Source: Microbacterium limosum
GTDB lineage: Bacteria > Actinomycetota > Actinomycetes > Actinomycetales > Microbacteriaceae
Length of the DNA: 64,000 nt
Reading direction: 5' to 3'
Assembly: GCF_036324365.1 (NCBI RefSeq)
Contig: NZ_CP137080.1
Span: 620,001 to 684,000, forward strand
Below are positions 24,467-33,848 of this stretch, piece after piece; position 1 is the first letter of the stretch; every line of letters begins with the position of its first letter. The notes beneath the pieces were generated by a model that saw nothing but the letters and a program-made list of their open reading frames with translations, was not told the origin of the DNA and ran no database searches. Made by a program: the position numbers and the translations under genes.

Positions 24467-24952
24467 ACCATCTCCCCGCGCCCCGTCACCCTCACGGGGT
24501 TGACGGTCGGACTTCTCGACAACACCAAGCCCAACTCGACGCTGCTGCTCGATGAGATCGCCGCCGACCTCGCGCGCGACTACGGGATCGGCGAGGTCAA
24601 GCACTACGTGAAGGACTACTTCGGAACGCCGGTCAAGGACGAGCTGTTCCGGCAGATCGTCTCCGAGGTCGACATCGTCATCACGGCGGTCGGCGACTGC
24701 GGTTCGTGCAGCGCCGCGACCGTCGCCGACGGCATCATGTTCGAGCGCGCCGGCATCCCGGCCGTGAGCATCACCTCCAACTCGTTCGCGATGTCGGGCC
24801 AGGCGATGGCGAGCGTGCAGGGCTTCCCCGGCTTCCAGTTCGTCATGGTGCAGCACCCCGTCGCGAGCCTGGATGCCGAGCACATCCGCGGCCGCGCGGA
24901 CCAGGCGGTCCCCGAGGCGCTGCGCATCCTGGGCGTCACAGAGACGGTCTGA
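24467..24952 (+). pseudogene. UGSC family protein fused to the MFS remnant
   Basis: About 160 residues continue in the frame of the MFS remnant but belong to the UGSC family: VGLLDNTKPNSTLLLDEIA, VITAVGDCGSCSAATVADG, ERAGIPAVSITSNSF and VMVQHPVASLD. The motif carries Cys (TGC) where some members have selenocysteine. It lacks its own start codon with a ribosome site, so it is either translated as a chimera with the MFS fragment or silent. The domain itself has no frameshift. Its function is poorly known; related proteins are reductase-like. The junction lies around 24460-24480. Confidence 0.7.
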
Positions 24953-25044
24953 TCCGCGGCAGGATCGACCGGCGCGACGCCGGGCGGCGTCGCCTCCGCG
25001 CCCGGCGCCCGGCGCCCGCCGAGCGCGTGTGCTTGAGTAGGACC

Positions 25045-26271
25045 ATGGGTGCCGTCCTCGTCGTCAACAGCGGCTCGTCGTCGTTCAAGTACCAGCTCAT
25101 CGACGCCGAGACCGAGCGGCGCCTCGCATCGGGCCTCGTCGAGCGCATCGGCGAGGAGATGGGACACGCGTCCCACACCGTCACCGGGGGCGGGGCGGAC
25201 GAGGTCGGAGCGCGCGCCCTCTACGAGGCCACGTACGAGCGCGACCTGCCGATCCCCGATCACACCGCGGGGTTCCGCGTCATGCTCGAGGCGTTCGCGC
25301 AGGACGGCCCGTCGCTCGAAGCGCATCCGCCCGTCGCCGTCGGCCACCGCGTCGTGCACGGCGGGGCGCGCTTCTTCGAGCCGACCCTCATCACCGCCCT
25401 GGTCGAGATCAACATCGACGAGCTCTCGGTGCTCGCGCCCTTGCACAATCCGGCGAACCTGCAGGGCATCCGAGCCGCCAGGGCGGCGTTCCCCGACATC
25501 CCGCACGTCGCGGTGTTCGACACCGCGTTCCATCAGACGCTGTCGCCGGCGGCGTACACGTACGCCATCGACAAAGAGCTCGCGGACGCGCATCGCGTGC
25601 GGCGCTACGGGTTCCACGGCACATCGCACAAGTTCGTCAGCGAGCAGGCGGCGGCCTACCTCGGACGTGACCTCGCGGGGCTGCGACAGATCGTCTTCCA
25701 TCTCGGCAACGGCGCGTCGGTGACGGCGATCAAGGACGGCCGCTCGGTGGAGACTTCGATGGGGCTGACTCCGCTTGAGGGCCTCGTGATGGGCACGCGC
25801 TCGGGCGACCTCGATCCGGCGGTGCTCCTTCATCTCGCGCGCCGAGCCGATCTGTCCATCGCCGACCTCGACGCCCTGCTGAACAAGCGCGGCGGACTGC
25901 AGGGCCTGGCCGGGGTGAGTGACATGCGCGACATCGTGGCGGGTGTCGAGTCCGGCGAGGATGCCGCGACCCTCGCCTTCGACGTCTACATCCACCGGCT
26001 GCGGGCGTACGCGGGTGCCTACATCGCCCAGCTCGGCGGGGTGGACGTGATCTCCTTCACGGCGGGCGTCGGAGAGAACGCGCCACGGGTGCGCGCCGAA
26101 GCGCTCGCGACGCTCGGCTTCGCCGGCATCGGCGTCGACCCCCGCCGTAACGCGGAGCGGGTCCGCGGCATCCGCCCCATCTCGCCCGAGGGCGCGCCCG
26201 TCACGGTCCTCGTCGTGCCCACGGACGAGGAGCTCGAGATCGCGCGGCAGACGCTTCTCGTGACGGGATGA
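25045..26271 (+). CDS. ackA: Acetate kinase
   Basis: A 408-residue acetate kinase that makes ATP and acetate from acetyl phosphate, or the reverse. The ASKHA-fold motifs are present: VLVVNSGSSSFKYQLID at residue 4, GHRVVHGGARF, VFDTAFHQT, RYGFHGTSHKFVSEQAA, FHLGNGASVTAIKDG, TPLEGLVMGTRSGDLDP, and FTAGVGENAPRVR. Length is normal. ATG with AGTAGGA upstream. With Pta it forms the acetate overflow pathway, separated from pta only by the broken MFS/UGSC segment. Confidence 0.96.
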   Translation: MGAVLVVNSGSSSFKYQLIDAETERRLASGLVERIGEEMGHASHTVTGGGADEVGARALYEATYERDLPIPDHTAGFRVMLEAFAQDGPSLEAHPPVAVGHRVVHGGARFFEPTLITALVEINIDELSVLAPLHNPANLQGIRAARAAFPDIPHVAVFDTAFHQTLSPAAYTYAIDKELADAHRVRRYGFHGTSHKFVSEQAAAYLGRDLAGLRQIVFHLGNGASVTAIKDGRSVETSMGLTPLEGLVMGTRSGDLDPAVLLHLARRADLSIADLDALLNKRGGLQGLAGVSDMRDIVAGVESGEDAATLAFDVYIHRLRAYAGAYIAQLGGVDVISFTAGVGENAPRVRAEALATLGFAGIGVDPRRNAERVRGIRPISPEGAPVTVLVVPTDEELEIARQTLLVTG

Positions 26272-26382
26272 GTCCCTGCCGCCACGGCGCGCGACACGTC
26301 CGCACGGGCGCACTACGCTTGCACCGAGGCGCAACGGGGAACCGCCCCGACTCACCGTGAATCGCCGCTCCCTGGAGACCCT

Positions 26383-27114
26383 GTGACCGCCGACGCCCTG
26401 CCCGACCTCGCGGCCTACGACGCCGTGCTCTTCGATCTCGACGGCGTTCTCACGCCCACCGCCGAGGTGCACATGCACGCGTGGAGGACGATGTTCGAGG
26501 ACCTCTTCGCGGCATGGCAGATCACACCCCCGTACACCGATCGTGACTACTTCGACCATCTCGACGGGAAGAAGCGCTACGACGGCGTCGCGAGCCTGCT
26601 GCGCAGCCGCGACATCGAGGTGCCCTGGGGCGACCCGGCCGACCCTCCGACGGCGGACACCGTCTGCGGCATCGGCAACCGCAAGAACGAGGTGTTCTCG
26701 CGCGTCCTGCGCGCCGAGGGCATCGCCCCTTATCCGGGGTCGGTCGCGCTGCTCGACTACCTGGCCGAACGGGGCACCCCCGTCGCCGTCGTCTCCAGCT
26801 CCAAGAACGCCGCCGAGGTGCTCGCCGTCGCGGGCCTGGCGTCGCGCTTCGACGTCGTCATGGACGGTGTGATCGCCGAACGCGACGGGCTCGCGTCCAA
26901 GCCGGCGCCCGATGTCTTCCTCGAGGCGGCGCGGATGCTGGGGGTCGACCCCGGCCGTTCGGCGGCCGTCGAGGATGCCATCTCCGGAGTGGAGTCCGCT
27001 GCCGCGGGCGGGTTGGCCCTCGTCGTCGGCGTCGATCGCGGCACGGGCGCCGACGAGCTGCGTGCCGCCGGCGCGCACGTCGTGGTGCACGACCTCGCCG
27101 AGCTCGTGCCGTGA
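26383..27114 (+). CDS. HAD hydrolase, beta-phosphoglucomutase-like
   Basis: A 243-residue haloacid-dehalogenase enzyme. Motif I is VLFDLDGVLTPT (nucleophile and acid/base Asp at about residues 17 and 19). A helical cap contains YFDHLDGKKRYDGVASLL, typical of beta-phosphoglucomutases. Motif II is VVSSSKN, motif III SKPAPDVFLEAA, motif IV AVEDAISGVESAAAGG. Next to a GH65 phosphorylase it would convert beta-glucose 1-phosphate to glucose 6-phosphate. GTG start. The pair is probably one operon with a 62-base gap. Confidence 0.88.
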   Translation: MTADALPDLAAYDAVLFDLDGVLTPTAEVHMHAWRTMFEDLFAAWQITPPYTDRDYFDHLDGKKRYDGVASLLRSRDIEVPWGDPADPPTADTVCGIGNRKNEVFSRVLRAEGIAPYPGSVALLDYLAERGTPVAVVSSSKNAAEVLAVAGLASRFDVVMDGVIAERDGLASKPAPDVFLEAARMLGVDPGRSAAVEDAISGVESAAAGGLALVVGVDRGTGADELRAAGAHVVVHDLAELVP

Positions 27115-27176
27115 CCTCGGCATCCGTCTCTCCCGTCTCTTCTGTCTGACTCCGCCCCCCGAAGGAGACCGCCGAC

Positions 27177-29723
27177 ATGATCGATCGCGATCGCTTCCCC
27201 ATCGACCCGTGGCGTCTGGTCGAGACGTCGTACTCCGAAGAGGACACGGGGGTCACCGAGACGCTCTTCGCCCTCGGCAACGGATACGTGGGCATGCGCG
27301 GCAACCACCCCGAGGGACGCCGGGCGTACGAGCACGGAACCTTCATCAACGGCCTCCACGAGACGTGGCCGATCCGTCACGCGGAGCAGGCCTACGGCTT
27401 CGCCGAGGTGGGCCAGACGATCGTCAACGCGCCCGATGCGAAAGTCATGCGGGTCTACATCGACGACGAGCCGCTGTCGCTCGACGTCGCCGACGTGAGG
27501 GAGTACCGTCGCGAGCTCGACATGAGGGAGGGCGTGCTGCGGCGCCACATCCTCTGGTGCACGCCGTCGGGCAAGCAGGTGGAGATCGACTTCGAGCGCC
27601 TCATCTCCTTCGAGGAGAAGCACCTCGCCGTCATGAAGCTCACGGTCACCGTGCTCAACTCCGACGCCCCCGTGGCGATCAACTGCCAGCTCATCAACCG
27701 GCAGGACGGCGAGGACGTCTACGGCGGCACTCCGAACGCGCCGCGCAAGGCGGGCTTCGACCCCCGCAAGGCCGAGCGCATCGCCGCCGAGCGCACGCTG
27801 CTGCCCCAGGAGTACTGGCAGGACGGCATCCGCTCCACGCTGAGCTACCAGGTCAACGCCTCGGGCATGACGGTCGCCGTCGTCGCCGATCACTTCATCG
27901 AGACCGACAACGAGCACGAACTGCGCACGCTCATCGAGCCCGACATCGCCAAGAACGTCTTCCGCGTTCAGGCCAAGGCGGGGGTGCCCACCACCGTGAC
28001 GAAGATGGTGGCCTACCACTCCTCTCGCGGGGTGCCCGCGCGGGAGCTGGTCGACCGCTGCCGGCGCACGCTCGATCGGGCGGCGACCGAAGGGGTCGCG
28101 CACATCTACGAACGCCAGCGGAGCTGGATGGACGCGTTCTGGGAGCGCTCCGACGTGGTCATCGGCGGTCACGACGACCTGCAGCAGGCCACGCGCTGGT
28201 GCCTCTTCCAGCTGGCCCAGGCGGCGGCGCGCGCGGACGGGCGGGGCGTCCCGGCGAAGGGGGTCACGGGGTCGGGCTACAGCGGCCACTACTTCTGGGA
28301 CACCGAGATCTACGTCCTGCCCTTCCTGGCCTATACGAGCCCGTTGTGGGGGCGCAACGCGCTGCGCACGCGGACGCTGATGCTCCCCGCCGCGCGCCGG
28401 CGGGCCTTCCAGCTCAACGAGGCCGGAGCCCTCTTCCCCTGGCGCACGATCAACGGCGAGGAGGCGTCCGCCTACTACGCGGCGGGCACCGCGCAGTACC
28501 ACATCAACGCCGACATCACGTATGCGCTGGCGAAGTACGTGCGCGCCACCGGCGACGTCGACTTCCTCCATCGCGAGGGCGTCGACATCGCGGTGGAGAC
28601 GGCCCGGCTGTGGGCCACCCTCGGGTTCTGGCGGGAGGGCGACGAGCGTGCGACCTTCCACATCCACGGAGTCACCGGACCGGACGAGTACACGACCGTC
28701 GTCAACGACAACTTGTTCACCAACGTGATGGCTCGCTTCAACCTCCGCTTCGCCGCGCGGACGGTGCGGGAGATGCAGGATGACGATCCCGACGCATACC
28801 GCCTCATGGTCGACCGGCTGGGTCTCGACCCCGCCGAGGCCGAAGGGTGGGACATGGCCGCGGAGGCGATGCACATTCCCTTCAGCGAGGCGCTCGGCAT
28901 CCACCCACAGGACTCGCTTTTCCTCGAGCGGGAGGTCTGGGACCTCGAGCACACCCCGGTCGAGCAGCGTCCGCTGCTGCTGCACTTCCACCCGCTCGTG
29001 ATCTACCGCTTCCAGGTGCTCAAGCAGGCCGACGTCGTGCTCGCGCTGTTCCTCCAGGGCAACCACTTCACGCCCGAGGAGAAGCTCGCCGACTTCCAGT
29101 ACTACGACCCGCTGACAACGGGCGACTCGACGCTCTCCGCGGTCGTGCAGTCGATCCTCGCGGCCGAGGTGGGGTATCAGGACCTGGCGCTGGACTACTT
29201 CGCGCAGTCGATCTTCGTCGACCTCGCCGACCTGCACCACAACGCCTCCGACGGGGTGCATGTGGCCTCGGCGGGCGGTGTCTGGACAGCCCTCGTCTCG
29301 GGATTCGGGGGGATGCGCGACCACTTCGGCGAACTGAGCTTCGACCCGCGTCTGCCGGCTTCCTGGCCGTCGCTGTCGTACTCGCTGCGGTGGCACGACG
29401 CCAAACTGGGCATCGTCATCACCGCCGACGCGTTCCGCCTGCGCGCCGACGACGCGGGGCCGGTGACGTTCTCGGTGCGCGGGGAGCAGTACACGGTCGA
29501 GGCGGGCGGCGAGCTCGTCATCCCACTGAGCGATCAGGGGCCGGTGCTGGCGGGAAAACCCACGCTGAAGCAGTTCGAGGACGTCCGCCGCGACGACGGC
29601 ACGCTGCTGTCGGCATCCGTTCCGACGGTCACGACGAGCCTGCCGCCTGTCACGGAGGCGATCCCGGTCGTCGGCGGCGCGCCCGGCTCGGCGGACGATG
29701 CGGGGTACGGGGTGGACAGCTGA
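27177..29723 (+). CDS. Glycoside hydrolase family 65 disaccharide phosphorylase
   Basis: 848 residues in GH65 order: an N-terminal beta-sandwich (ETLFALGNGYVGMRGNHPEG near residue 30), the (alpha/alpha)6 barrel, and a small C-terminal sheet. The expected general acid is Glu504 in HGVTGPDEYTTVVNDN. The phosphate-site region is HASDGVHVASAGGVWTALVSGFGG-like, near residue 690. These enzymes split maltose, trehalose, kojibiose or similar with phosphate, giving beta-glucose 1-phosphate. The linked beta-phosphoglucomutase fits. Exact substrate cannot be read. ATG with GAAGGAG upstream. Confidence 0.92.
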   Translation: MIDRDRFPIDPWRLVETSYSEEDTGVTETLFALGNGYVGMRGNHPEGRRAYEHGTFINGLHETWPIRHAEQAYGFAEVGQTIVNAPDAKVMRVYIDDEPLSLDVADVREYRRELDMREGVLRRHILWCTPSGKQVEIDFERLISFEEKHLAVMKLTVTVLNSDAPVAINCQLINRQDGEDVYGGTPNAPRKAGFDPRKAERIAAERTLLPQEYWQDGIRSTLSYQVNASGMTVAVVADHFIETDNEHELRTLIEPDIAKNVFRVQAKAGVPTTVTKMVAYHSSRGVPARELVDRCRRTLDRAATEGVAHIYERQRSWMDAFWERSDVVIGGHDDLQQATRWCLFQLAQAAARADGRGVPAKGVTGSGYSGHYFWDTEIYVLPFLAYTSPLWGRNALRTRTLMLPAARRRAFQLNEAGALFPWRTINGEEASAYYAAGTAQYHINADITYALAKYVRATGDVDFLHREGVDIAVETARLWATLGFWREGDERATFHIHGVTGPDEYTTVVNDNLFTNVMARFNLRFAARTVREMQDDDPDAYRLMVDRLGLDPAEAEGWDMAAEAMHIPFSEALGIHPQDSLFLEREVWDLEHTPVEQRPLLLHFHPLVIYRFQVLKQADVVLALFLQGNHFTPEEKLADFQYYDPLTTGDSTLSAVVQSILAAEVGYQDLALDYFAQSIFVDLADLHHNASDGVHVASAGGVWTALVSGFGGMRDHFGELSFDPRLPASWPSLSYSLRWHDAKLGIVITADAFRLRADDAGPVTFSVRGEQYTVEAGGELVIPLSDQGPVLAGKPTLKQFEDVRRDDGTLLSASVPTVTTSLPPVTEAIPVVGGAPGSADDAGYGVDS

Positions 29724-29754
29724 ACCCGCCCGAGAGGAAGTCGGAGCCACGCCG

Positions 29755-29760
29755 TAGGCT
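29755..29760 (+). promoter_or_regulatory. dnaX -10 box (TAGGCT), leaderless
   Basis: TAGGCT is followed by six bases (GGGGGA) and the GTG of dnaX. The distance suits transcription starting at the start codon. The G-run could also act as a weak ribosome site on a longer transcript. Confidence 0.55.
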
Positions 29761-29766
29761 GGGGGA

Positions 29767-32028
29767 GTGACCGCCGCCCTCTACCGCCGTTATCGTCCCG
29801 AGACGTTCGGGCAGATGATCGGGCAGTCGCAGGTCACCGAGCCGCTCATGACGGCGCTGCGCAACGACCGGGTCGGCCACGCGTACCTCTTCTCGGGCCC
29901 GCGCGGCTGCGGGAAGACCACGTCGGCACGCATCCTCGCGCGGTGCCTGAACTGCGCCCAGGGACCGACCGACACGCCGTGCGGCACCTGCCCCAGCTGC
30001 GTCGAGCTCTCCCGCGCGGGCGGGGGCTCGCTCGACGTCGTCGAGATCGACGCGGCCAGCCACAACGGCGTCGACGACGCGCGGGATCTGCGCGAGCGCG
30101 CGATCTTCGCCCCCGCGCGGGACCGCTTCAAGATCTTCATCCTCGACGAGGCGCACATGGTCACGCAGCAGGGCTTCAACGCCCTGCTCAAGCTCGTGGA
30201 GGAGCCGCCCGACCACGTCAAGTTCATCTTCGCGACCACCGAGCCCGAGAAGGTGCTCGGAACGATCCGCTCGCGCACGCACCACTACCCCTTCCGGCTC
30301 GTGCCGCCCGGGCCGATGCTCGAGTACGTGCAGCAGCTGTGCGGCGAGGAGGGCGTGCAGGTCGAGTCCGGGGTGCTTCCGCTCGTCGTCCGCGCCGGCG
30401 GCGGTTCGCCACGAGACACGCTGTCGCTGCTCGACCAGCTCATCGCCGGTTCCGACCAGGGTCGCGTCGTGTACGAGCGGGCGGTGGCGCTGCTCGGGTA
30501 CACCCACACCGAGCTTCTCGACGAGGTCGTCGACGCCCTCTCCGCGGGCGACGCGGCAGCGGCGTTCGGCGCGGTCGACAGGGTCGTGCAGACGGGTCAG
30601 GATCCGCGCCGCTTCGTCGACGATCTGCTCGAGCGGCTGCGCGATCTCATCGTCGTCGAGGCCACAGGAGCCGGCGCGTCCGCCGTGCTCCGCGGCATCC
30701 CGGCCGACGAGCTCGATCGCATGGGTCGCCAGGCGACCAACTTCGGGGGGACGCGGCTGTCCCGCGTCGCCGACCTCGTCAGTGCCACGCTCGATGACAT
30801 GTCCGGCGCGACGTCGCCGCGCCTGCACCTCGAGCTCATGATCGCGCGCGTGCTGGCGGCGGATGCCGCGGCCGGCGCCGCACCGGCATCCCCCGCACCG
30901 GCCGAGCCGCGCGCGGACACCGTGCGCGGCTCGGCGCCCGCAAAGCCTTCCGCGCGCCCCGTCGCGGAGCCCCCCGTGGTCCGGCCGGTGCCGTCGCACT
31001 CCGTGCGTCCAGAGGCGCCCGCCGCGCGCGAGCCCGCGCCTGTCGAGCCAGCGTCCGGCGAGCCCGCATCCACCGAGCCCGCTCCCGCCGATCCTCCCGC
31101 GAATGCGGCGCTCCCCGAGAACGTCGGGCCGGCCACCCCGCCCGCACCGGTCACGCACGCGCGCGTCAGGGATTCGTGGCCCGAGATCCTCGGAGTGCTC
31201 GAGACCATCAGCCGATCGTCCTGGCTGATCGCGAGCAACGCCCGCGTCGTCGCCTATGACGACGAAGTGCTCACGCTGGCGTTCCAGAGTCAGGGCGACG
31301 TCGCGAAGTTCCGTGAGCTGAAGGCGGGATCGGGCGCGAGCGAAGACCTCCGCCAGGCGATCGACCGCGTGCTCGGCGTGCGGGTGAAATTCCTCGCGCG
31401 GGGCGAGGGCCCGTCGTCCCCTCCGCCACCCGCAGACGATTCGCCGCCGGACGACGAGCCGCCGTACGACGAGGAGCCCCCGCGCGATCGACCGTCCGGC
31501 GAACGGGCTCCCCGCCAGGCGCCGCCCGCCGCGCCGCCGCCGCGCGCGTCGCGTCCGCCCCAGGGGAGCGCGGCACCCGCGGCCCCGGTGACGGAGTGGG
31601 CGGTCGCGACCATCCCCGCAGGCGAAGGGCCCGCGCCAGACCCCTCCGCGGGCTACGCGCCGTTCCCCGTCGACGACGACCCGGAGGAGGCGGTCGCGGC
31701 GGCCGCCTTCGTCGCGACCATCCCCGCGGTCCGCGAGGGCGAGGTGCTCGCCGACGACGATGCGGCGCCGGTCGACGACGACCCCGTCGACGACGTGGAC
31801 ACCCTCGGCCCCGCCGGCGCGGGCGGAAGCGCACCGGTGGTCGCAGCCCCGACGCAGGCGCCCACCGCGGCGATGCGGGCGGTGGCGCCCGACGCGCGCC
31901 CGCATCGGCCGGCGTCCGCGCTGCGCAGCGACGGCATCGACCGCTACGGCGAAGCCGTCGTCCGTCAGATCCTCGGCGCACGATTCGTGCGTGAAGAGCG
32001 CTACGAGCCCCCCGCGAGGTTCAGCTGA
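29767..32028 (+). CDS. dnaX: DNA polymerase III subunits gamma and tau
   Basis: 753 residues, the clamp-loader ATPase. Walker A GPRGCGKT is at 44-51. The zinc cysteines are C63, C72, C75 and C78 (PCGTCPSC). Walker B ILDEAH and sensor 1 FATTEPEKV follow. Domain III ends near residue 370, then a long Pro/Ala/Glu-rich linker and a basic-acidic tail ([16 protein letters not shown]). No obvious A-run for programmed frameshifting was seen. GTG start behind a TAGGCT box. Its stop overlaps the recR ATG; the ebfC gene often found between them is absent. Confidence 0.95.
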   Translation: MTAALYRRYRPETFGQMIGQSQVTEPLMTALRNDRVGHAYLFSGPRGCGKTTSARILARCLNCAQGPTDTPCGTCPSCVELSRAGGGSLDVVEIDAASHNGVDDARDLRERAIFAPARDRFKIFILDEAHMVTQQGFNALLKLVEEPPDHVKFIFATTEPEKVLGTIRSRTHHYPFRLVPPGPMLEYVQQLCGEEGVQVESGVLPLVVRAGGGSPRDTLSLLDQLIAGSDQGRVVYERAVALLGYTHTELLDEVVDALSAGDAAAAFGAVDRVVQTGQDPRRFVDDLLERLRDLIVVEATGAGASAVLRGIPADELDRMGRQATNFGGTRLSRVADLVSATLDDMSGATSPRLHLELMIARVLAADAAAGAAPASPAPAEPRADTVRGSAPAKPSARPVAEPPVVRPVPSHSVRPEAPAAREPAPVEPASGEPASTEPAPADPPANAALPENVGPATPPAPVTHARVRDSWPEILGVLETISRSSWLIASNARVVAYDDEVLTLAFQSQGDVAKFRELKAGSGASEDLRQAIDRVLGVRVKFLARGEGPSSPPPPADDSPPDDEPPYDEEPPRDRPSGERAPRQAPPAAPPPRASRPPQGSAAPAAPVTEWAVATIPAGEGPAPDPSAGYAPFPVDDDPEEAVAAAAFVATIPAVREGEVLADDDAAPVDDDPVDDVDTLGPAGAGGSAPVVAAPTQAPTAAMRAVAPDARPHRPASALRSDGIDRYGEAVVRQILGARFVREERYEPPARFS

Positions 32029-32621
32029 TGTACGACGGCATCGTCCAAGACCTGATCGACGAGTTCGGCAGGCTTCCCGGCATCGGGCCGAAGTCGGCGC
32101 AGCGCATCACCTTCCACATCCTCCAGACGCCCGCTTTCGACGTGTCCCGCCTCTCGCAGCTGCTGGCGGAGGTGCGAGAGAAGGTGCGGTTCTGCGAGAT
32201 CTGCGGCAACGTCTCTGAGCAGGACCGCTGCAGCATCTGCCGCGACCCGCGGCGCAACCCTCAGGTCATCTGTGTCGTCGAAGACGCGAAGGATGTCGCG
32301 GCCATCGAGCGCACCCGCGAGTTCCGGGGTCTGTATCACGTGCTGGGCGGGGCGATCAGCCCGATCGACGGCGTCGGGCCCGACGATCTCCGTGTCGCCG
32401 AGCTGATGACGCGTCTCGCGGACGGGACGGTGCAGGAGGTCATCATCGCCACCAACCCGAACCTCGAGGGCGAGGCGACCGCGACCTATCTCAGCCGCCT
32501 GCTGCTCAGCCTGCAGATCCGCGTCACGCGTCTCGCCTCGGGGCTGCCGGTCGGCGGCGACCTCGAGTACGCCGACGAGGTCACCCTGGGGCGCGCCTTC
32601 GAGGGTCGACGGACCCTGTAG
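32028..32621 (+). CDS. recR: Recombination mediator RecR
   Basis: A 197-residue RecFOR-pathway protein that helps load RecA. It has a helix-hairpin-helix ([24 protein letters not shown]), a Cys4 zinc finger ([16 protein letters not shown]), and a Toprim domain with [14 protein letters not shown] and [16 protein letters not shown]. It ends [17 protein letters not shown], the usual C-terminus. The start overlaps the dnaX stop (TGATG), so the two are coupled. Its last 41 bases are overlapped by the opposite-strand membrane-protein gene. Confidence 0.96.
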   Translation: MYDGIVQDLIDEFGRLPGIGPKSAQRITFHILQTPAFDVSRLSQLLAEVREKVRFCEICGNVSEQDRCSICRDPRRNPQVICVVEDAKDVAAIERTREFRGLYHVLGGAISPIDGVGPDDLRVAELMTRLADGTVQEVIIATNPNLEGEATATYLSRLLLSLQIRVTRLASGLPVGGDLEYADEVTLGRAFEGRRTL

Positions 32622-32928
32622 CGGGTACCGTGTTCTGGAGGATCGCACGCGCCGCGTGAGCGTCGAACATCATCGCGATCAGGGCCGATGCGAGCACCGC
32701 GGCCCCGTAGGCGACCAAGGTGATCTCGGGGAACATGGCCAGGGCGGAAGCGGTGATCGCGAGCACGAGCGTCGCGATCCCGGCGCCCAGGCGCGCGGTC
32801 AGGGAACGCGACGCCACGATCTTCGCGATGTTGACGCTCGCCGCCACGATCACGAGGCCGGCCAGAGCTGCGGTCGCTCCGAGTATGCCGAGATTGAACT
32901 CGTTCCAGCCGAGATCTCCCACCATCAT
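32581..32928 (-). CDS. Hypothetical membrane protein, 115 residues
   Basis: Not a family I recognise. Three hydrophobic helices are visible at about residues 14-34, 46-66 and 71-90 ([45 protein letters not shown]). A basic tail runs antisense into the 3' end of recR. Either of two adjacent ATGs could start it; no ribosome site is evident. G/C wobble and coherent hydrophobic segments argue it is, or recently was, a real gene. The last 15 residues may be an extension after loss of the original stop. Confidence 0.55.
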   Translation of the reverse strand: MMVGDLGWNEFNLGILGATAALAGLVIVAASVNIAKIVASRSLTARLGAGIATLVLAITASALAMFPEITLVAYGAAVLASALIAMMFDAHAARAILQNTVPATGSVDPRRRAPG

Positions 32929-33823
32929 GCGCCGACGTTCGCGATCGATCGCTGCAGAGTCATGACCGCACCTCCCGACCGCGCCAACTCTCCGCGGGAT
33001 GCGGACGCGGCGGTGTCCGACGGCGTGGCGGTGTCCGTCGGTGCGGGGCGGGGGCGGGCTCGGAAACCCTCAGGGTGTAATCGGCGATGGTCGCGTTGCC
33101 GTACTGGTCCTCGGCCTGGACGCTGAACGCGAGCGACGATGAGCGTGTCCGCGGAGGTGGTGGCGCTCTCGGCCCCGGGCGACACCACCGTGGTGCTCAC
33201 GGCTCCCGAGCGCAGGCTCGACGGCACGGTGGCGCTGATGAGGGTGTCCGACATGATCGTGAACGTCGTCGCCGCCTCCGAGCCGAACAAGACGTCCGTG
33301 ACGGCGCCGAAATTCTCTCCCGTGATGGTGACGGTGGGCGCACTGCCCTGCACGACGGTCGCGGGGGCCACGCCCGCCACGATCGGGCGCGGTACGTAGG
33401 TGAATGGGACCACGGCCGCCGGTCGTCCGTCGATGTTCACCGTCGCGTCGGCCAGGCCGCTCCCCTCGATCGCGAGCGACGCGCCTCCCGTGGATCCGGT
33501 GCCGCCGCCGCCTCCGCGGCCAGCAGACGGACCCTCGACCCCGCCCGCGCCGCCCCCGCCGCGCACGTTCCGGACGCAGTTCTGGCCCTGGCTGCCGACG
33601 AGGATGTTGAGGGTCGTGCCGGGCGCGACCGACAGTGTGCCTGTCAGCTGGGCGCCCGCGCCGCGGTTGTCCGCCGCTCCGCCCTCGCCCCTGCCAGGTG
33701 CACATAGATCTCGGTGACGCCATCGGGCACAGTCCCGCTCTGCACGGCTCCCGTGTCGGTGAAGGACTCAGACGTGTCCGCCGGCGCTGCGAACGCCGAT
33801 GCGGGGACGAAGAGTGCGGCCAT
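32925..33823 (-). pseudogene. Degraded secreted glycine-rich/IPT-domain surface protein
   Basis: A cell-surface protein gene broken by several frameshifts. The N-terminus reads [24 protein letters not shown], a signal-peptide end. At about 33697-33705 one base shifts the frame into a glycine-rich part (VRGGGGAGG, GRGGGGGTGSTGG). This is followed by an IPT/TIG-like domain (GVAPATVVQGSAPTVTITGENFG). A second shift near 33140 leads to FSVQAEDQYGNATIADYTLRV. A third returns to a Thr/Ala-rich stretch with LARSGG, reminiscent of a sorting signal. The proposed start is suspect because the signal peptide looks truncated. Confidence 0.75.
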
Positions 33824-33848
33824 GGCTACAGCCCGGGCGGGGCGGAAC

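Noticed and set aside
24707..24720. Possible selenocysteine site in the UGSC motif
   Set aside because: The codon is TGC (Cys), not TGA, so no recoding is needed.
24080..24952. A single functional MFS-UGSC fusion protein
   Set aside because: The MFS part lacks its N-terminal and C-terminal halves and is frameshifted upstream, so a working fusion is unlikely.
24616..27123. Very long open frame on the minus strand opposite ackA and the HAD gene
   Set aside because: Composition rich in Arg, Asp and Gly with no domain; it is the usual shadow of a high-GC gene.
26757..29750. 997-codon open frame opposite the GH65 gene
   Set aside because: Shadow of the GH65 coding strand; no ribosome site, no recognisable family.
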